Shown here: piece by piece, positions 17,947-26,033 of the stretch | Numbering within the stretch: the stretch's first letter is position 1 | How the letters are laid out: the number at the start of each line of letters is the position of its first letter | Assembly: GCA_963813635.1 (NCBI GenBank) | Contig: CAWEZO010000002.1 | Coordinates: 1 to 64,000, forward strand | DNA from: JBBRZM01 sp963813635 | GTDB taxonomy: Bacteria; Actinomycetota; Acidimicrobiia; IMCC26256; JBBRZM01 | DNA: 64,000 nt | Direction of reading: 5' to 3' | The notes under the pieces: model-generated | The model's database searches: none | What the model was told of the DNA's origin: nothing | Seen by the model: the letters and a program-made list of their open reading frames with translations, nothing else | Made by a program: the position numbers and the translations under genes

Positions 17947-19158
17947 TCAAGGCTCGTCGCCTCCCTTTCCGTGGGCTCGTAGGAGGTGCATCGTTCCGGA
18001 TACGCCTTTGAGCGCCACCGGACCGATCTCGTCGAACGCGATCCGCTCATCCGTCGAGGCGTCGGCGACCGCCCGGCTCACGAGGACCTCGCCGGAACGC
18101 GCATAGTCCGCGATCCGCGACGTGAGGTTCACGGTCTGGCCGAAGTAGTCGCCCTCCTGGTACAGGACCGGACCGGCGTGCAGGCCGACGTGCGCCGGGG
18201 GCAACCCGGCAGCTGCGAGCCCGTCCACCATCTCGAGGGCGGCACGCACGGCGGGACCGGGATCGCCGAAGTAGAACATCACGCCGTCCCCGAGCCACTT
18301 GACGGGCTTGCCGCCGTGCTGCACGGAGCTGCGCTCCACGAGCCGCCGTACCGTCGTCGCGAGGTCCGCGGCCGCATCGTCGCCGCGTTCCTGCGTCAAC
18401 TGGGTGTAGCCGGTGATGTCGAGGAAGCACATCGCCGGGAGTCGCTCGAGGCGGCTATGGATCCCCGCCTTCGCCATCAGCACTTCGAACCCCTCGATGA
18501 TGTTGGCGGTCCAGGCCCGAGCCTGCTGCGCGTGGTACATGGCGAGGACCGCCTGTTCGGAGAGCGGGGCGTTCCGATCCGCGAGGTCGGGGTTCGCGAT
18601 CTCCTCCGCGCCCTTGCCCGCGGCGATGGCCGGCTCGATCACCTCGGAGTTCCACCAGGCGGCCTCCTGTTCGGTGATCCGCCGGGTGCTATCGCCCTGG
18701 ACACGGAGCAGGCGCTCGATGGCGGCCGGCCGGAACCCCTCCGAGACCTGGAGCTCGATGAACGGCACCACCGCCATCTCATCCTCGCGGAGCCGGTCCT
18801 CGGGCGACGGTTGCGCCATGCCGATCGCTTCGCGGATGACCATCAGCAGCTCGAGGGGGACCCCCGTCCGGTCGCTCACCTGCTGGAACGTCTCGGCCGC
18901 GAGGGCGGCGAACCGCTCGAAGCTGGCCGCGTCGAGGAATCCGAGCGACAGGGCACCGCGCCGCATGGCAGCGGCCACACCGTCGAGAGGGATCCCGGCA
19001 TCCTCGAGCGACTTGGCCATCAGCACGCGGCGCACGTCGCCACCGGAGAAGCGATCCGGCTCCTCGGGAGCGACGATGCCGAGATCCATCAGTCGTAGCA
19101 GGTAGGAAGGGTCGACCCCGACCCGCTCAGCGGCATCTTCGCGTGCGTACGACGTCAC
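17947..19158 (-). CDS. Class III adenylate/guanylate cyclase with N-terminal regulatory domain
   Basis: About 403 residues from the GTG at 19158. The first 90 residues look like a MerR/helix-turn-helix-type adenylate cyclase regulatory domain (VDPSYLLRLMDLGIVAPEEP, RVLMAKSLEDAGIPLDGVAA). The catalytic domain has the first metal Asp in MCFLDITGYTQLTQERGDD, a substrate Lys in PVKWLGDGVMFYFGDP, the second metal Asp in GDG, an Asp in GDYFGQTVNLTSR and the transition-state Asn and Arg there. All canonical residues are present, so it should make a cyclic nucleotide, probably cAMP. It is soluble. Confidence 0.85.
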   Translation of the reverse strand: MTSYAREDAAERVGVDPSYLLRLMDLGIVAPEEPDRFSGGDVRRVLMAKSLEDAGIPLDGVAAAMRRGALSLGFLDAASFERFAALAAETFQQVSDRTGVPLELLMVIREAIGMAQPSPEDRLREDEMAVVPFIELQVSEGFRPAAIERLLRVQGDSTRRITEQEAAWWNSEVIEPAIAAGKGAEEIANPDLADRNAPLSEQAVLAMYHAQQARAWTANIIEGFEVLMAKAGIHSRLERLPAMCFLDITGYTQLTQERGDDAAADLATTVRRLVERSSVQHGGKPVKWLGDGVMFYFGDPGPAVRAALEMVDGLAAAGLPPAHVGLHAGPVLYQEGDYFGQTVNLTSRIADYARSGEVLVSRAVADASTDERIAFDEIGPVALKGVSGTMHLLRAHGKGGDEP

Positions 19159-19309
19159 CTTGGCCAGCCTACTTCGGTGCCCGTGACGGACGGGATCATG
19201 GATCGCGAGACCGCTCGTCCGGTCCGCGGAACGAACCGGATCTCCCATGCCCTTCGGCCCTGCCGCGTCAGCTCGCCTGGAACCACGATCGTGTCGGGAG
19301 GTGACGCAG

Positions 19310-19426
19310 ATGCGCTACTGGGAGGTCGCGCTCCTGGTGTGGGCCGCTGCGCTGATCCTGATCGTCGGGTACGTCGTCCAGGAGTTGAACGGCGCGACGG
19401 ACGCACTCAGGGTCGTCCTGGGCTGA
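19310..19426 (+). CDS. 38-residue single-helix membrane protein
   Basis: ATG at 19310 follows a good ribosome site, ggaggtg at 19297-19303. It encodes MRYWEVALLVWAAALILIVG, then YVVQELNGATDALRVVLG and stop. One hydrophobic helix covers residues 6-23, with a short polar tail. I do not recognise the family. It is divergent from the cyclase gene, and the GcvT scar on the other strand follows directly. Confidence 0.5.
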   Translation: MRYWEVALLVWAAALILIVGYVVQELNGATDALRVVLG

Positions 19427-19430
19427 AGCC

Positions 19431-19471
19431 CTACGCGGCGGTGACCTCCTTCTTGGGGTGGATGAAGGGGT
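19431..19471 (-). repeat. GcvT-like gene 3'-end fragment with stop codon (scar 2)
   Basis: The minus strand encodes PFIHPKKEVTAA and a TAG, closely matching PFIDPTKKVPAA at the end of the second GcvT-like copy. The plus-strand start, ctacgcggcgg, is the same as at 35174. Nothing else of the gene is present. Confidence 0.7.
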
Positions 19472-19741
19472 CTACTTCTTGATGTACACCATCATCGTCG
19501 ATGGGATCATCCCGGCTCGCTCCGACGCCGCCGCTAGTTCCGGAGAGAAGGAGCTCTGCGCCGCCATGAAGGCCTCCATGTCAGGGACGTCCCATGTGCT
19601 GGCGACCTGGTTGCTGCCATCACTGGCGACGTAGCTGGCCCCGTCCGACGCGACCGCCGACATCGCGGGAACCATCTCTGCCTTGAACTTCAACCACTCC
19701 TCGACATCGTTGACCGCCGCGGTGACGATGATCTGTGGCAT
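19472..19741 (-). CDS. Small hypothetical protein, ferredoxin-like (ABM-type) fold suspected
   Basis: An 89-residue protein from ATG at 19741 (MPQIIVTAAVNDVEEWLKFK) that ends SERAGMIPSTMMVYIKK. The strand-helix-strand pattern and length are like those of dimeric alpha-beta barrel proteins such as antibiotic-biosynthesis monooxygenase-like domains, but no diagnostic motif is present. Its stop adjoins the GcvT scar at 19431-19471. Confidence 0.6.
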   Translation of the reverse strand: MPQIIVTAAVNDVEEWLKFKAEMVPAMSAVASDGASYVASDGSNQVASTWDVPDMEAFMAAQSSFSPELAAASERAGMIPSTMMVYIKK

Positions 19742-19917
19742 GACGAGTCTCCTTCGGGACGCCGACCGGCTCGAGCGGCAAGCATACGAGACCCTTGAGA
19801 TCGTCGGGCGTTCCCCTTTCCCGTAGAAGGGGTGGTGGCATCCCCTCGCACACGCAGGGTGCCAGGGGATGACGTCGCCCATCCCTATGCGTCACGCTCC
19901 GCTTGAAGGGGGGCACG

Positions 19918-20586
19918 ATGGACCGGCACGATCCCGCGTACAAGGGCCAGGCCGGCTACAACCCCGTCATGCTCGCGATCTACGACCCGTGGGTGCTCGG
20001 CTTCATGACGCGAGCCGTGTGGCACACGCCGGTCCCGATGGGGGTCGACCTCTATCGGAAGCACCTCGGACATCGACACCTGGATGTGGGACCCGGGACC
20101 GGCTACTTCCTCGAGAAGGCCGAGCCACCTGACGGTACCGAGATCACGCTGCTCGATCCGAACCCGCACGTCCTTCACCACGCCTCTCGACGCCTGGCCG
20201 CGATGGAGCCCACCCTCGTCGAGGCGGACGTGATGAAGCCGCTCCCCGTGCGCGGACCGTTCGACTCGGCGGCGCTGAGCTTCGTCCTGCACTGCCTGCG
20301 CGGCCCGATGTCGAACAAGGCGATCGCGATCAGGAACGTCGCCGACGTGCTCACCCCCGACGGCGTGTTGTTCGGGGGGACGGTGCTCGGGATCGACGAG
20401 CCGCACTCGCGCTCCGCCCGCTTCGTGCTCCGGGCCGGCAACAAGCAGGGTGGCTTCGACAACCTCGGCGACACCGTCGACGGCCTGCGCGGGATCCTCG
20501 GGGAGTCGTTCCAGGACGTGGACGTCGAGGTGGCGGGATCGGCCGCGCTGTTCGCGGCGTCCCGCACGCGGAAGGTCTCAGCCTGA
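19918..20586 (+). CDS. Class I SAM-dependent methyltransferase
   Basis: A 222-residue methyltransferase. After MDRHDPAYKGQAGYNPVMLA comes motif I HLDVGPGTGYFLEKAEP, an acidic motif II residue in ITLLDPNPHVL, and FDSAALSFVLHCLRG at motif IV. This subfamily is often found in actinobacteria without a known substrate. ATG at 19918 follows aaggggggc. The first 96 bp of the locus are duplicated at 25188-25282. Confidence 0.85.
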   Translation: MDRHDPAYKGQAGYNPVMLAIYDPWVLGFMTRAVWHTPVPMGVDLYRKHLGHRHLDVGPGTGYFLEKAEPPDGTEITLLDPNPHVLHHASRRLAAMEPTLVEADVMKPLPVRGPFDSAALSFVLHCLRGPMSNKAIAIRNVADVLTPDGVLFGGTVLGIDEPHSRSARFVLRAGNKQGGFDNLGDTVDGLRGILGESFQDVDVEVAGSAALFAASRTRKVSA

Positions 20587-20678
20587 CCCGGGTGGCGCCG
20601 GCCGTGTTCCAGGCCGCGGTGATCCACCCGAAGAGCACGGCCATGAGAGACCACGTGGGGCTGGTCGACCGACCACGC

Positions 20679-21341
20679 CTACGCTGGATGCCCGATCGGG
20701 ACCACGTAGAGCGGCACCTCGTCACCGCCGATCCCGATCGAGGCCCGGATCGCGTCGTCCGAGAAGGCTCCGATGGGAACCGCGGCCAGGCCGAGGGCGG
20801 TCACCTCGAGCAGCAGGTTCTGGCACGCGTGGCCGGCTTCCAAGTGCACGTAGCGTTCGGCCCTATCGCCGTACTTGGACGCTGTCCTGGATGGCACCGC
20901 GGTGATCACGACGAGCACCGGCGCCATCGCGGGAGGGTCCTGGCCGGTGGCGGCCGCGATGCGTGCGCGCCGGTCTTCCGATGTGAGTCCGGCGGTCGCG
21001 TGTTCGTCCGCGACGTAGCGAGCGAGCCCGTCGGAGGTGGCCACGTACATCTCGAGCGGGTAGAGGCCACCGGCGGAGGGAGCCGTCCGGCCTCCCCAGG
21101 AGGCCGTGACCCCTTGCGCCGCCCACAGGAGCCGCGAGATGTCCGCGTCCTCGACCGGCTCGTCCGAGTAGCTGCGGATCGAACGACGCGTGGTGAGGAC
21201 GTCATCGAGCCGGGCAGCCGAGCCGCGCCGGGGGGACGGAAGGGGCGTCCCCGGTTCGGTCGAGGTAGGGAGCGGGCGGTCCGCTCCGCATGCTTCGGCC
21301 AGCGCCAACGCGCTCGCTGCGAGGAAGGTTCGCCTCCGCAT
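20679..21341 (-). CDS. Exported nitroreductase-like protein (SagB/ThcOx-type)
   Basis: A 220-residue protein. The N-terminus MRRRTFLAASALALAEACG has a twin-Arg-like and lipobox-like signal, suggesting export and perhaps lipidation. The rest is a nitroreductase-fold FMN domain of the SagB type: TTRRSIRSYSDEPVEDADIS, ASWGGRTAPSAGGLYPLEMY, YVHLEAGHACQNLLLEVTAL. Family members oxidise or reduce small substrates or peptide azolines. ATG at 21341 has a ggagggg ribosome site. It stands alone; no azoline-peptide genes are nearby. Confidence 0.78.
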   Translation of the reverse strand: MRRRTFLAASALALAEACGADRPLPTSTEPGTPLPSPRRGSAARLDDVLTTRRSIRSYSDEPVEDADISRLLWAAQGVTASWGGRTAPSAGGLYPLEMYVATSDGLARYVADEHATAGLTSEDRRARIAAATGQDPPAMAPVLVVITAVPSRTASKYGDRAERYVHLEAGHACQNLLLEVTALGLAAVPIGAFSDDAIRASIGIGGDEVPLYVVPIGHPA

Positions 21342-21430
21342 CACCCCTCCGGTTCCACGATACCGTCGCGTGGAGGTCCGCGATCTCCTTCCGGCGCCGG
21401 CTGACGGTCCTCGCAGGCAGCGAGCATGTA

Positions 21431-21482
21431 TCTCCAGGCGTGTGCCCGGCTCCGCGAGCGCGATCGGCACCCACACGAAGCC
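21431..21482 (-). repeat. GcvT-like gene internal fragment (scar 3)
   Basis: The minus strand encodes GFVWVPIALAEPGTRLEIHA, nearly identical to GYVWVPIALAEPGNRLE in the intact GcvT-like protein. About 45 of 50 bases match the copy near 35263-35312. It lies in the gap between the nitroreductase and the potassium channel, without the gene's final codons. Confidence 0.75.
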
Positions 21483-21508
21483 ACCTGCGCATCGGATACG
21501 GTTCCTCC

Positions 21509-22468
21509 GTGACAAGCTACCGGACACCTCCCCTGGTCCGCCGCTTGGCGTGGACCATGCTCGCGTTGTTCGTCGTGTTCGTTGCGGGCGTGGTCGGCTA
21601 CGTGGTCCTGGAGGGCTGGAGCTTCAGCGACGCCATCTACATGACCGTCATCACGATGACGACCGTCGGCTTCAGGGAGGTGCGCCCACTCGACGAGAGC
21701 GGTCAGTGGCTGACGCTCACCATCGTTCTGCTCGGGGTCGCGATCGCCCTCGTGGGCATCTCCCTCACCGCGGCTCTCGTCGCCCAGGCCGAGATCGGCG
21801 GGGCCACCAGGAGGAAACGCATGGACAAGCGGATCGAGGCACTGCGAGGTCATTTCATCGTGTGCGCCTACGGGCGCGTCGGACGGGCGGCCGCCCGTGA
21901 GCTTGAGGCAGCGGGGCTCCCCTTCGTGGTGGTGGATCCGAAGGAGGACCTGCGCGAGCGGATGGACGAGGACGCCCTGCTCTACCTCGTGGACGACCCC
22001 TCGTTGGAGCCCGTGCTCCGGCGCGCGGGCGTGGAACGGGCGCGGGGGCTGCTCTGCGCGGTCGACTCCGACGCGACGAACGTATTCATCACGCTCACGG
22101 CGCGGCAGATGAACCCGGATCTGTTCATCGTGGCGCGGGCCTCCGATCCGGGGTCAACCGAGCGGCTCGAGCGTGCGGGCGCCGATCGCGTCGTATCGCC
22201 GTTCGTGTCGAGCGGTCGCCACATGGTGCGGATGGCCCAAGACCCGAGCATCGTCGACCTCTTCGACGAGGGCTCCGGCGCCGATCGCTCGATCCCCGTC
22301 GAGGAACGACTCATCGACGATGGCGACGCCCTCCAAGGGCGCACCGTGGGCGACGTGCCGGCAGTCGTCCTAGCCGTGCGCCGCTCGGACGGCTCCGTCA
22401 TGCCGCGACCTGCGAGCACGACGACCCTGCAGGCGAACGACGTCATGCTCCTGCTGGCGGCTGACTGA
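21509..22468 (+). CDS. Potassium channel with TrkA-N (RCK) domain
   Basis: A 319-residue two-helix channel fused to a cytoplasmic RCK domain. Helix 1 is WTMLALFVVFVAGVVGYVVL; the pore follows with MTVITMTTVGFREVRPL, where the selectivity filter TTVGF occupies residues 51-55. The usual Gly after it is Arg, as in a subset of TrkA-type channels. The RCK part starts FIVCAYGRVGRAAARELEAA with a Rossmann G-R-V-G motif, and a TrkA-C domain ends the protein. It should conduct K+ under ligand control. Start is GTG at 21509. Confidence 0.87.
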   Translation: MTSYRTPPLVRRLAWTMLALFVVFVAGVVGYVVLEGWSFSDAIYMTVITMTTVGFREVRPLDESGQWLTLTIVLLGVAIALVGISLTAALVAQAEIGGATRRKRMDKRIEALRGHFIVCAYGRVGRAAARELEAAGLPFVVVDPKEDLRERMDEDALLYLVDDPSLEPVLRRAGVERARGLLCAVDSDATNVFITLTARQMNPDLFIVARASDPGSTERLERAGADRVVSPFVSSGRHMVRMAQDPSIVDLFDEGSGADRSIPVEERLIDDGDALQGRTVGDVPAVVLAVRRSDGSVMPRPASTTTLQANDVMLLLAAD

Positions 22469-22582
22469 ACGTCAAGGTGTTGCGGCCGGAGACGTCTGGT
22501 CACGACACACGGTTGGGCGACCTGTGCTTCAGTGGTCGCGGTCGAGGTCGCGACATCGGCCCGCGACGACCGGGAGGTGCGG

Positions 22583-23539
22583 GTGAGCGACACACAGCCG
22601 CTTGGTCGAAGCCAGTTGCATGTGCCCAGGCTGGGGATAGGAGCGATGACCTGGGGCGCTCCGACGGGGTGGGGCCGCATCAGCCCGGCGAAGCTGGCGT
22701 ACGGCGGGGCTGATGGAGCCGAGGAGGAGGCACGCGCCTTCGACGCCAGCCTTGCGGCCGGCGTGACCTTCTTCGACACCGCGGCCCTGTACGGCAACGG
22801 CGCCTCCGAGCGACGGCTGGGGGAGCTGGCCAGTGGCCGGATCGCACTCATCGCGACGAAGTTCCCGCCGGGGATGCGAGCGACGGCCGAGGACATGCCG
22901 CGCGCGCTCGAGGCGAGCCTGGCGCGGCTGGAGCGCTCAACGGTGGACCTGTACCAGCATCACTACCCGTCCAGGCGGGTGGACATCCCGCGGCTGATGA
23001 CGCTGATGGCCGATGCTGTCGACGCGGGCAGGATCCGGGCGGTTGGGGTAAGCAACTACTCGGCGGAGCAGATGCGGATCGCTCACGTCTCGCTCGCCGA
23101 GCGGGGTATCCCACTGGCGTCCAACCAGGTGCAGTACTCGTTGTTGCACCGCCGGCCCGAGGTCGACGGCGTGTTGGACACCTGCCGCGAGTTGGGTGTG
23201 ACGCTGATCGCCTACCAGCCCCTCGCGAGCGGTGCGCTCAGTGGCAAGTACCTCGGTGCCAGGCCTCGGGGTCTCCGGCGCTTCATGCCCGAGTTCCGCA
23301 GGAGCCGCCGGGGATCGGTCGCGTCCGTGGTCGCCGCACTCCGGGAGATCGGTGCGCGGGACGGCATGGGGCCTACCCAGGTCGCGATCCGATGGCTGAT
23401 GGAGAACGACTCCGTCCTGCCGATCCCCGGGGCGAAGAACGGGTCCCAAGCCGCCGCCAATGCCCAGGCCCTCTCGTTCCGCCTCTCGCCCGATGAGGTC
23501 GAGGCGGTCGATCGGGCGACGCTGGCCTGGCGCGAGTAG
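22583..23539 (+). CDS. Aldo/keto reductase
   Basis: A 318-residue (alpha/beta)8-barrel oxidoreductase. The catalytic tetrad is visible as Asp65 and Tyr70 in VTFFDTAALYGNGASERRLG, Lys93 in ATKFPPG and a His in YQHHYPSRRVDIPR. The NADPH-binding end is VLPIPGAKNGSQAAANAQAL. GTG at 22583 has gggaggt at 22572. It probably reduces aldehydes or ketones with NADPH; the substrate is unknown. Confidence 0.9.
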   Translation: MSDTQPLGRSQLHVPRLGIGAMTWGAPTGWGRISPAKLAYGGADGAEEEARAFDASLAAGVTFFDTAALYGNGASERRLGELASGRIALIATKFPPGMRATAEDMPRALEASLARLERSTVDLYQHHYPSRRVDIPRLMTLMADAVDAGRIRAVGVSNYSAEQMRIAHVSLAERGIPLASNQVQYSLLHRRPEVDGVLDTCRELGVTLIAYQPLASGALSGKYLGARPRGLRRFMPEFRRSRRGSVASVVAALREIGARDGMGPTQVAIRWLMENDSVLPIPGAKNGSQAAANAQALSFRLSPDEVEAVDRATLAWRE

Positions 23540-23592
23540 GCGCCGGGGATGGACGACGCCTCGCCCGCCGTTCTTCGGAGGACGGCGAGCCG

Positions 23593-23766
23593 ATGCACGA
23601 GCGCGGCGTGGTCACGAGCGAGCCGGGGTACTTCGTGGGCCTGCCGTTGCAGTTCTCGGTCGCATCGGACGTGCTGCCGGGCGTTGGCAGGGATGCGGCC
23701 TACGTGGTCAAGCAGGTGGGGCGGCGCGCCGGGATGTGTGCCGCGCCCATCGCGGTCGCGGCGTAG
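23593..23766 (+). pseudogene. Orphan C-terminal tail of a flavoprotein monooxygenase-like gene
   Basis: A 57-codon reading frame contains RGVVTSEPGYFVGLPLQFSV and GVGRDAAYVVKQVGRRAG, which match the last 45 residues of FAD-dependent CzcO/flavin monooxygenase-like proteins, where an EPGLYFVGL motif closes the FAD domain. The rest of such a protein is absent upstream; the aldo/keto reductase ends only 54 bp before. I read it as a gene-end remnant, not a functional gene. Confidence 0.5.
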
Positions 23767-23816
23767 GCGGGCCACCGTCCGACCCAACGATGCCACCTCA
23801 CGGTCGCGCTCGCGAC

Positions 23817-24167
23817 TCAGCAGGTGACGTGCACGATCGCGTTCGTGTGCTTCGGTCCTGCCCGGAGCTCCGCGATCGCGTCCTCGGTGGGCAGCAGCAC
23901 CAACGCGACGTGGCGCCGTGCCGCCTCGTCGATCACCTCGTCCATCACCGGCAGCGCGCCGTCGGCGCCGGTGCCGATCACGAGCCGCTCGCACCGCCAC
24001 GGGATCGCCTCGTCCACCGACAGCGGCGTGTGGCCGAAGGGGCCGCGATACGCCTTGGACGGACCCTTCTTCCGCTTACGGAGCTCGCCGCGGTCGATCA
24101 CCACGTCGTGCTCGTAGGTGCGACCGTCGATCCGGATCGAACCGAAGCGGTAGTCCTCGAACCGCAT
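23817..24167 (-). CDS. Mth938-like (DUF498/AAMDC) domain protein
   Basis: A 116-residue protein from ATG at 24167. FGSIRIDGRTYEHDVVIDRG, then RCERLVIGTGADGALPVMDE and VALVLLPTEDAIAELRAG, is the Mth938-like fold, also seen as subunit NDUFAF3/AAMDC proteins. The role in bacteria is unknown. It is divergent from the HtrA-like protease at 24231. Confidence 0.85.
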   Translation of the reverse strand: MRFEDYRFGSIRIDGRTYEHDVVIDRGELRKRKKGPSKAYRGPFGHTPLSVDEAIPWRCERLVIGTGADGALPVMDEVIDEAARRHVALVLLPTEDAIAELRAGPKHTNAIVHVTC

Positions 24168-24230
24168 CGCTCCTCCACGCGAGCCCAGACCCGAGCGTAT
24201 CGCGCGCGACGGCCTATCGTGGCTGTCGGG

Positions 24231-25178
24231 ATGGAGACCGACGCCGACGCCCTGGACGCCTACTCGCGGGTCGTGACGACCGTCGCCGAGCGGCTCACGC
24301 CGTCGGTGGCGAGCCTGCGCGTCGTGCAGCGCGACGGCCGCGGTCGCGGCCGCGAGGGCGGGGGCTCGGGCGTCGTGATCAGCGACGGGTACGTGCTCAC
24401 GTCGGCGCACGTCGTGGCGGGGACCTCGAGCGGCTCGGCCGAGTTCGTCGACGGCCAGGAGGTGCGCTTCGAGGTGGTCGGCCGCGATCCGCTGTCCGAC
24501 CTGGCCGTGCTCCGCCTGGACGGCGGCGCCTCCCACCCCGCCGAGCTCGGCGACGCGTCGAAGCTCCGCGTCGGCCAGCTCGTGGTCGCGATCGGCAACC
24601 CGCTCGGGTTCTCCGGATCCGTCACGGCCGGCGTCGTGAGCGCGCTCGGGCGGGCGTTGCCGCTCAGCTCCGGCCGCGGGGTGCGGCTCGTCGAGAACGT
24701 GATCCAGACCGACGCGGCGCTCAACCCGGGGAACTCCGGGGGTGCGCTCGCCGACGGGGGCGGCCGGGTGGTCGGCATCAACACCGCCGTCGCCGGCATC
24801 GGCCTGGGGCTCGCGGTCCCGATCGACGACGCCACGCAGAAGATCGTGGGCGCCCTGATGCACGACGGGCGGGTCAAGCGGGCCTACATCGGGATCACCG
24901 GCGGCGGCCGGCCGCTGCCGCCGCGCGCAGCTGCCGCCGTCGGGCGCGCCGCCGGCGTCGAGATCGTGGAGGTCCTCGCGGCGAGCCCGGCCGCGCGCGG
25001 CGGGCTGCGGCCGGCGGACATCATCGTGGAGGTCGGCGGGCACCCGATCGCGGACGTCGCCGACCTCCAGCGCCTGATGGTGGGTGACGCGCCCGACGGC
25101 CCGGTGCACGTGCTGATCTGGCGCGACGGCGACACGCGCACGGTCGTCGTGGAACCCGCCGAGCTCGAGGCGGCCTGA
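24231..25178 (+). CDS. Trypsin-like serine protease with PDZ domain (HtrA/DegP-like), no signal peptide
   Basis: A 315-residue S1C protease. The catalytic triad is His60 (LTSAHVV), Asp90 (DPLSDLAVL) and Ser169 (ALNPGNSGGAL); the oxyanion glycines precede Ser169. A PDZ domain covers about residues 235-310 (GVEIVEVLAASPAARGGLRP, IIVEVGGHPIADV). There is no signal peptide or membrane anchor at the ATG (METDADALDAYSRVV), so this is a cytoplasmic form, unlike most actinobacterial HtrA proteins. Confidence 0.9.
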   Translation: METDADALDAYSRVVTTVAERLTPSVASLRVVQRDGRGRGREGGGSGVVISDGYVLTSAHVVAGTSSGSAEFVDGQEVRFEVVGRDPLSDLAVLRLDGGASHPAELGDASKLRVGQLVVAIGNPLGFSGSVTAGVVSALGRALPLSSGRGVRLVENVIQTDAALNPGNSGGALADGGGRVVGINTAVAGIGLGLAVPIDDATQKIVGALMHDGRVKRAYIGITGGGRPLPPRAAAAVGRAAGVEIVEVLAASPAARGGLRPADIIVEVGGHPIADVADLQRLMVGDAPDGPVHVLIWRDGDTRTVVVEPAELEAA

Positions 25179-25187
25179 GGGTCGGCA

Positions 25188-25282
25188 GGCACGGTGGACC
25201 GGCACGATCCCGCGGACAAGGGCCAGGCCGGCTACAACCCCGTCATGCTCGCGATCTACGACCCGTGGTGCTCGGCTTCATG
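25188..25282 (+). pseudogene. Duplicated 5' end of the methyltransferase gene at 19918
   Basis: This 95-bp segment repeats 19912-20007 with about three substitutions and one deleted base. It begins at a GTG in place of ATG, encodes about 22 in-frame codons, then shifts frame and ends abruptly at cttcatg. It lies 9 bp after the protease stop. No remainder of the methyltransferase follows. Confidence 0.85.
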
Positions 25283-25380
25283 TCCCATCTCGGCCGCGGA
25301 AGGTCCACGCCCGGTCGAGCTGATGAACGGCGGATCGACCACGCCCAGCGGGAGCCGCCTGAGGTAGGAGCGGACCGCGG

Positions 25381-25560
25381 CTACCGCCGACGCTCGCGGT
25401 ACCGATCGAGCATCGCCCGGACCTCTTCGTCGGTGGTGTGCTCGCCGCGCTCCATCACGTCGATGAGGTTCAGATCGGGATGGTACGGCGGTGGAGCCGG
25501 TGGCTCGGGTGGGGTCTGTTGCGACTCAGGCGGCGTCTGCTCTTCGGCCATGCCACTCAT
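25381..25560 (-). CDS. 59-residue proline-rich acidic protein, coupled to a two-helix membrane protein
   Basis: ATG at 25560 overlaps the stop of the upstream gene as ATGA, so translation should be coupled. The protein has a Pro-rich head (EEQTPPESQQTPPEPPAPPP) and a helical tail (NLIDVMERGEHTTDEEVRA, MLDRYRERRR). I do not recognise the family. The overlap and the conserved-looking tail argue that it is real. Confidence 0.6.
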   Translation of the reverse strand: MSGMAEEQTPPESQQTPPEPPAPPPYHPDLNLIDVMERGEHTTDEEVRAMLDRYRERRR

Positions 25561-25997
25561 CGTAGACCCACTCCCACCGCGGTGAAGACGGATGCCACGG
25601 CGAGGGCCGCCATCGCGATCTTCAGCCTGCGGACCTTGCTGCGGAGGATCTGCCTCGATCGCCCGGTCATGTCGATCTGCGTGTCCATCAGGGCCAGTTT
25701 CGTGAAGGCCGGCTCCGTCGAGAGGTACCGGTCGCGGAGGGCTATGAGGTTCGTAACGGGGATGACCCTTGGCCAGAATGCCGCAAGTGCCGAAGCCGCG
25801 CTGATGATCGCTAGCAGCCGGCCTATCCCGAGGGTGATGGCGTCACCTGTGGGAGCGAGCGCAACGATCGCCCCTGCGAACCCGAGCAAGATGCCTGCCT
25901 TGCCGTCCAACGCGTCGAAGTGCTGAAGTTGATGCTGGCGCTCCTCGCGAACGTGCTCAAGCAGCAGGTCGAGCGAGCGCACAGAACCCGGATCCAC
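25557..25997 (-). CDS. Two-helix membrane protein, Pycsar-effector/SLATT-like topology
   Basis: A 146-residue protein from GTG at 25997. An N-terminal amphipathic helix leads to ALDGKAGILLGFAGAIVALA and IGRLLAIISAASALAAFWPR (two membrane helices), a soluble helical part and a third hydrophobic helix at the C-terminus (LKIAMAALAVASVFTAVGVG). The D-x-K-A motif before helix 1 recalls the Pycsar effector family (DUF5706), but no cyclase is adjacent. The next gene overlaps its stop. Function uncertain. Confidence 0.6.
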   Translation of the reverse strand: MDPGSVRSLDLLLEHVREERQHQLQHFDALDGKAGILLGFAGAIVALAPTGDAITLGIGRLLAIISAASALAAFWPRVIPVTNLIALRDRYLSTEPAFTKLALMDTQIDMTGRSRQILRSKVRRLKIAMAALAVASVFTAVGVGLR

Positions 25998-26033
25998 TGC
26001 GGGATCGTACGCGGGAGCGGTGACACGGTCTGA

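Noticed and set aside
25557..25997. A Pycsar or CBASS defence operon
   Set aside because: The membrane protein only resembles the effector in topology; no cyclase, ubiquitin-like or nuclease partner is adjacent.
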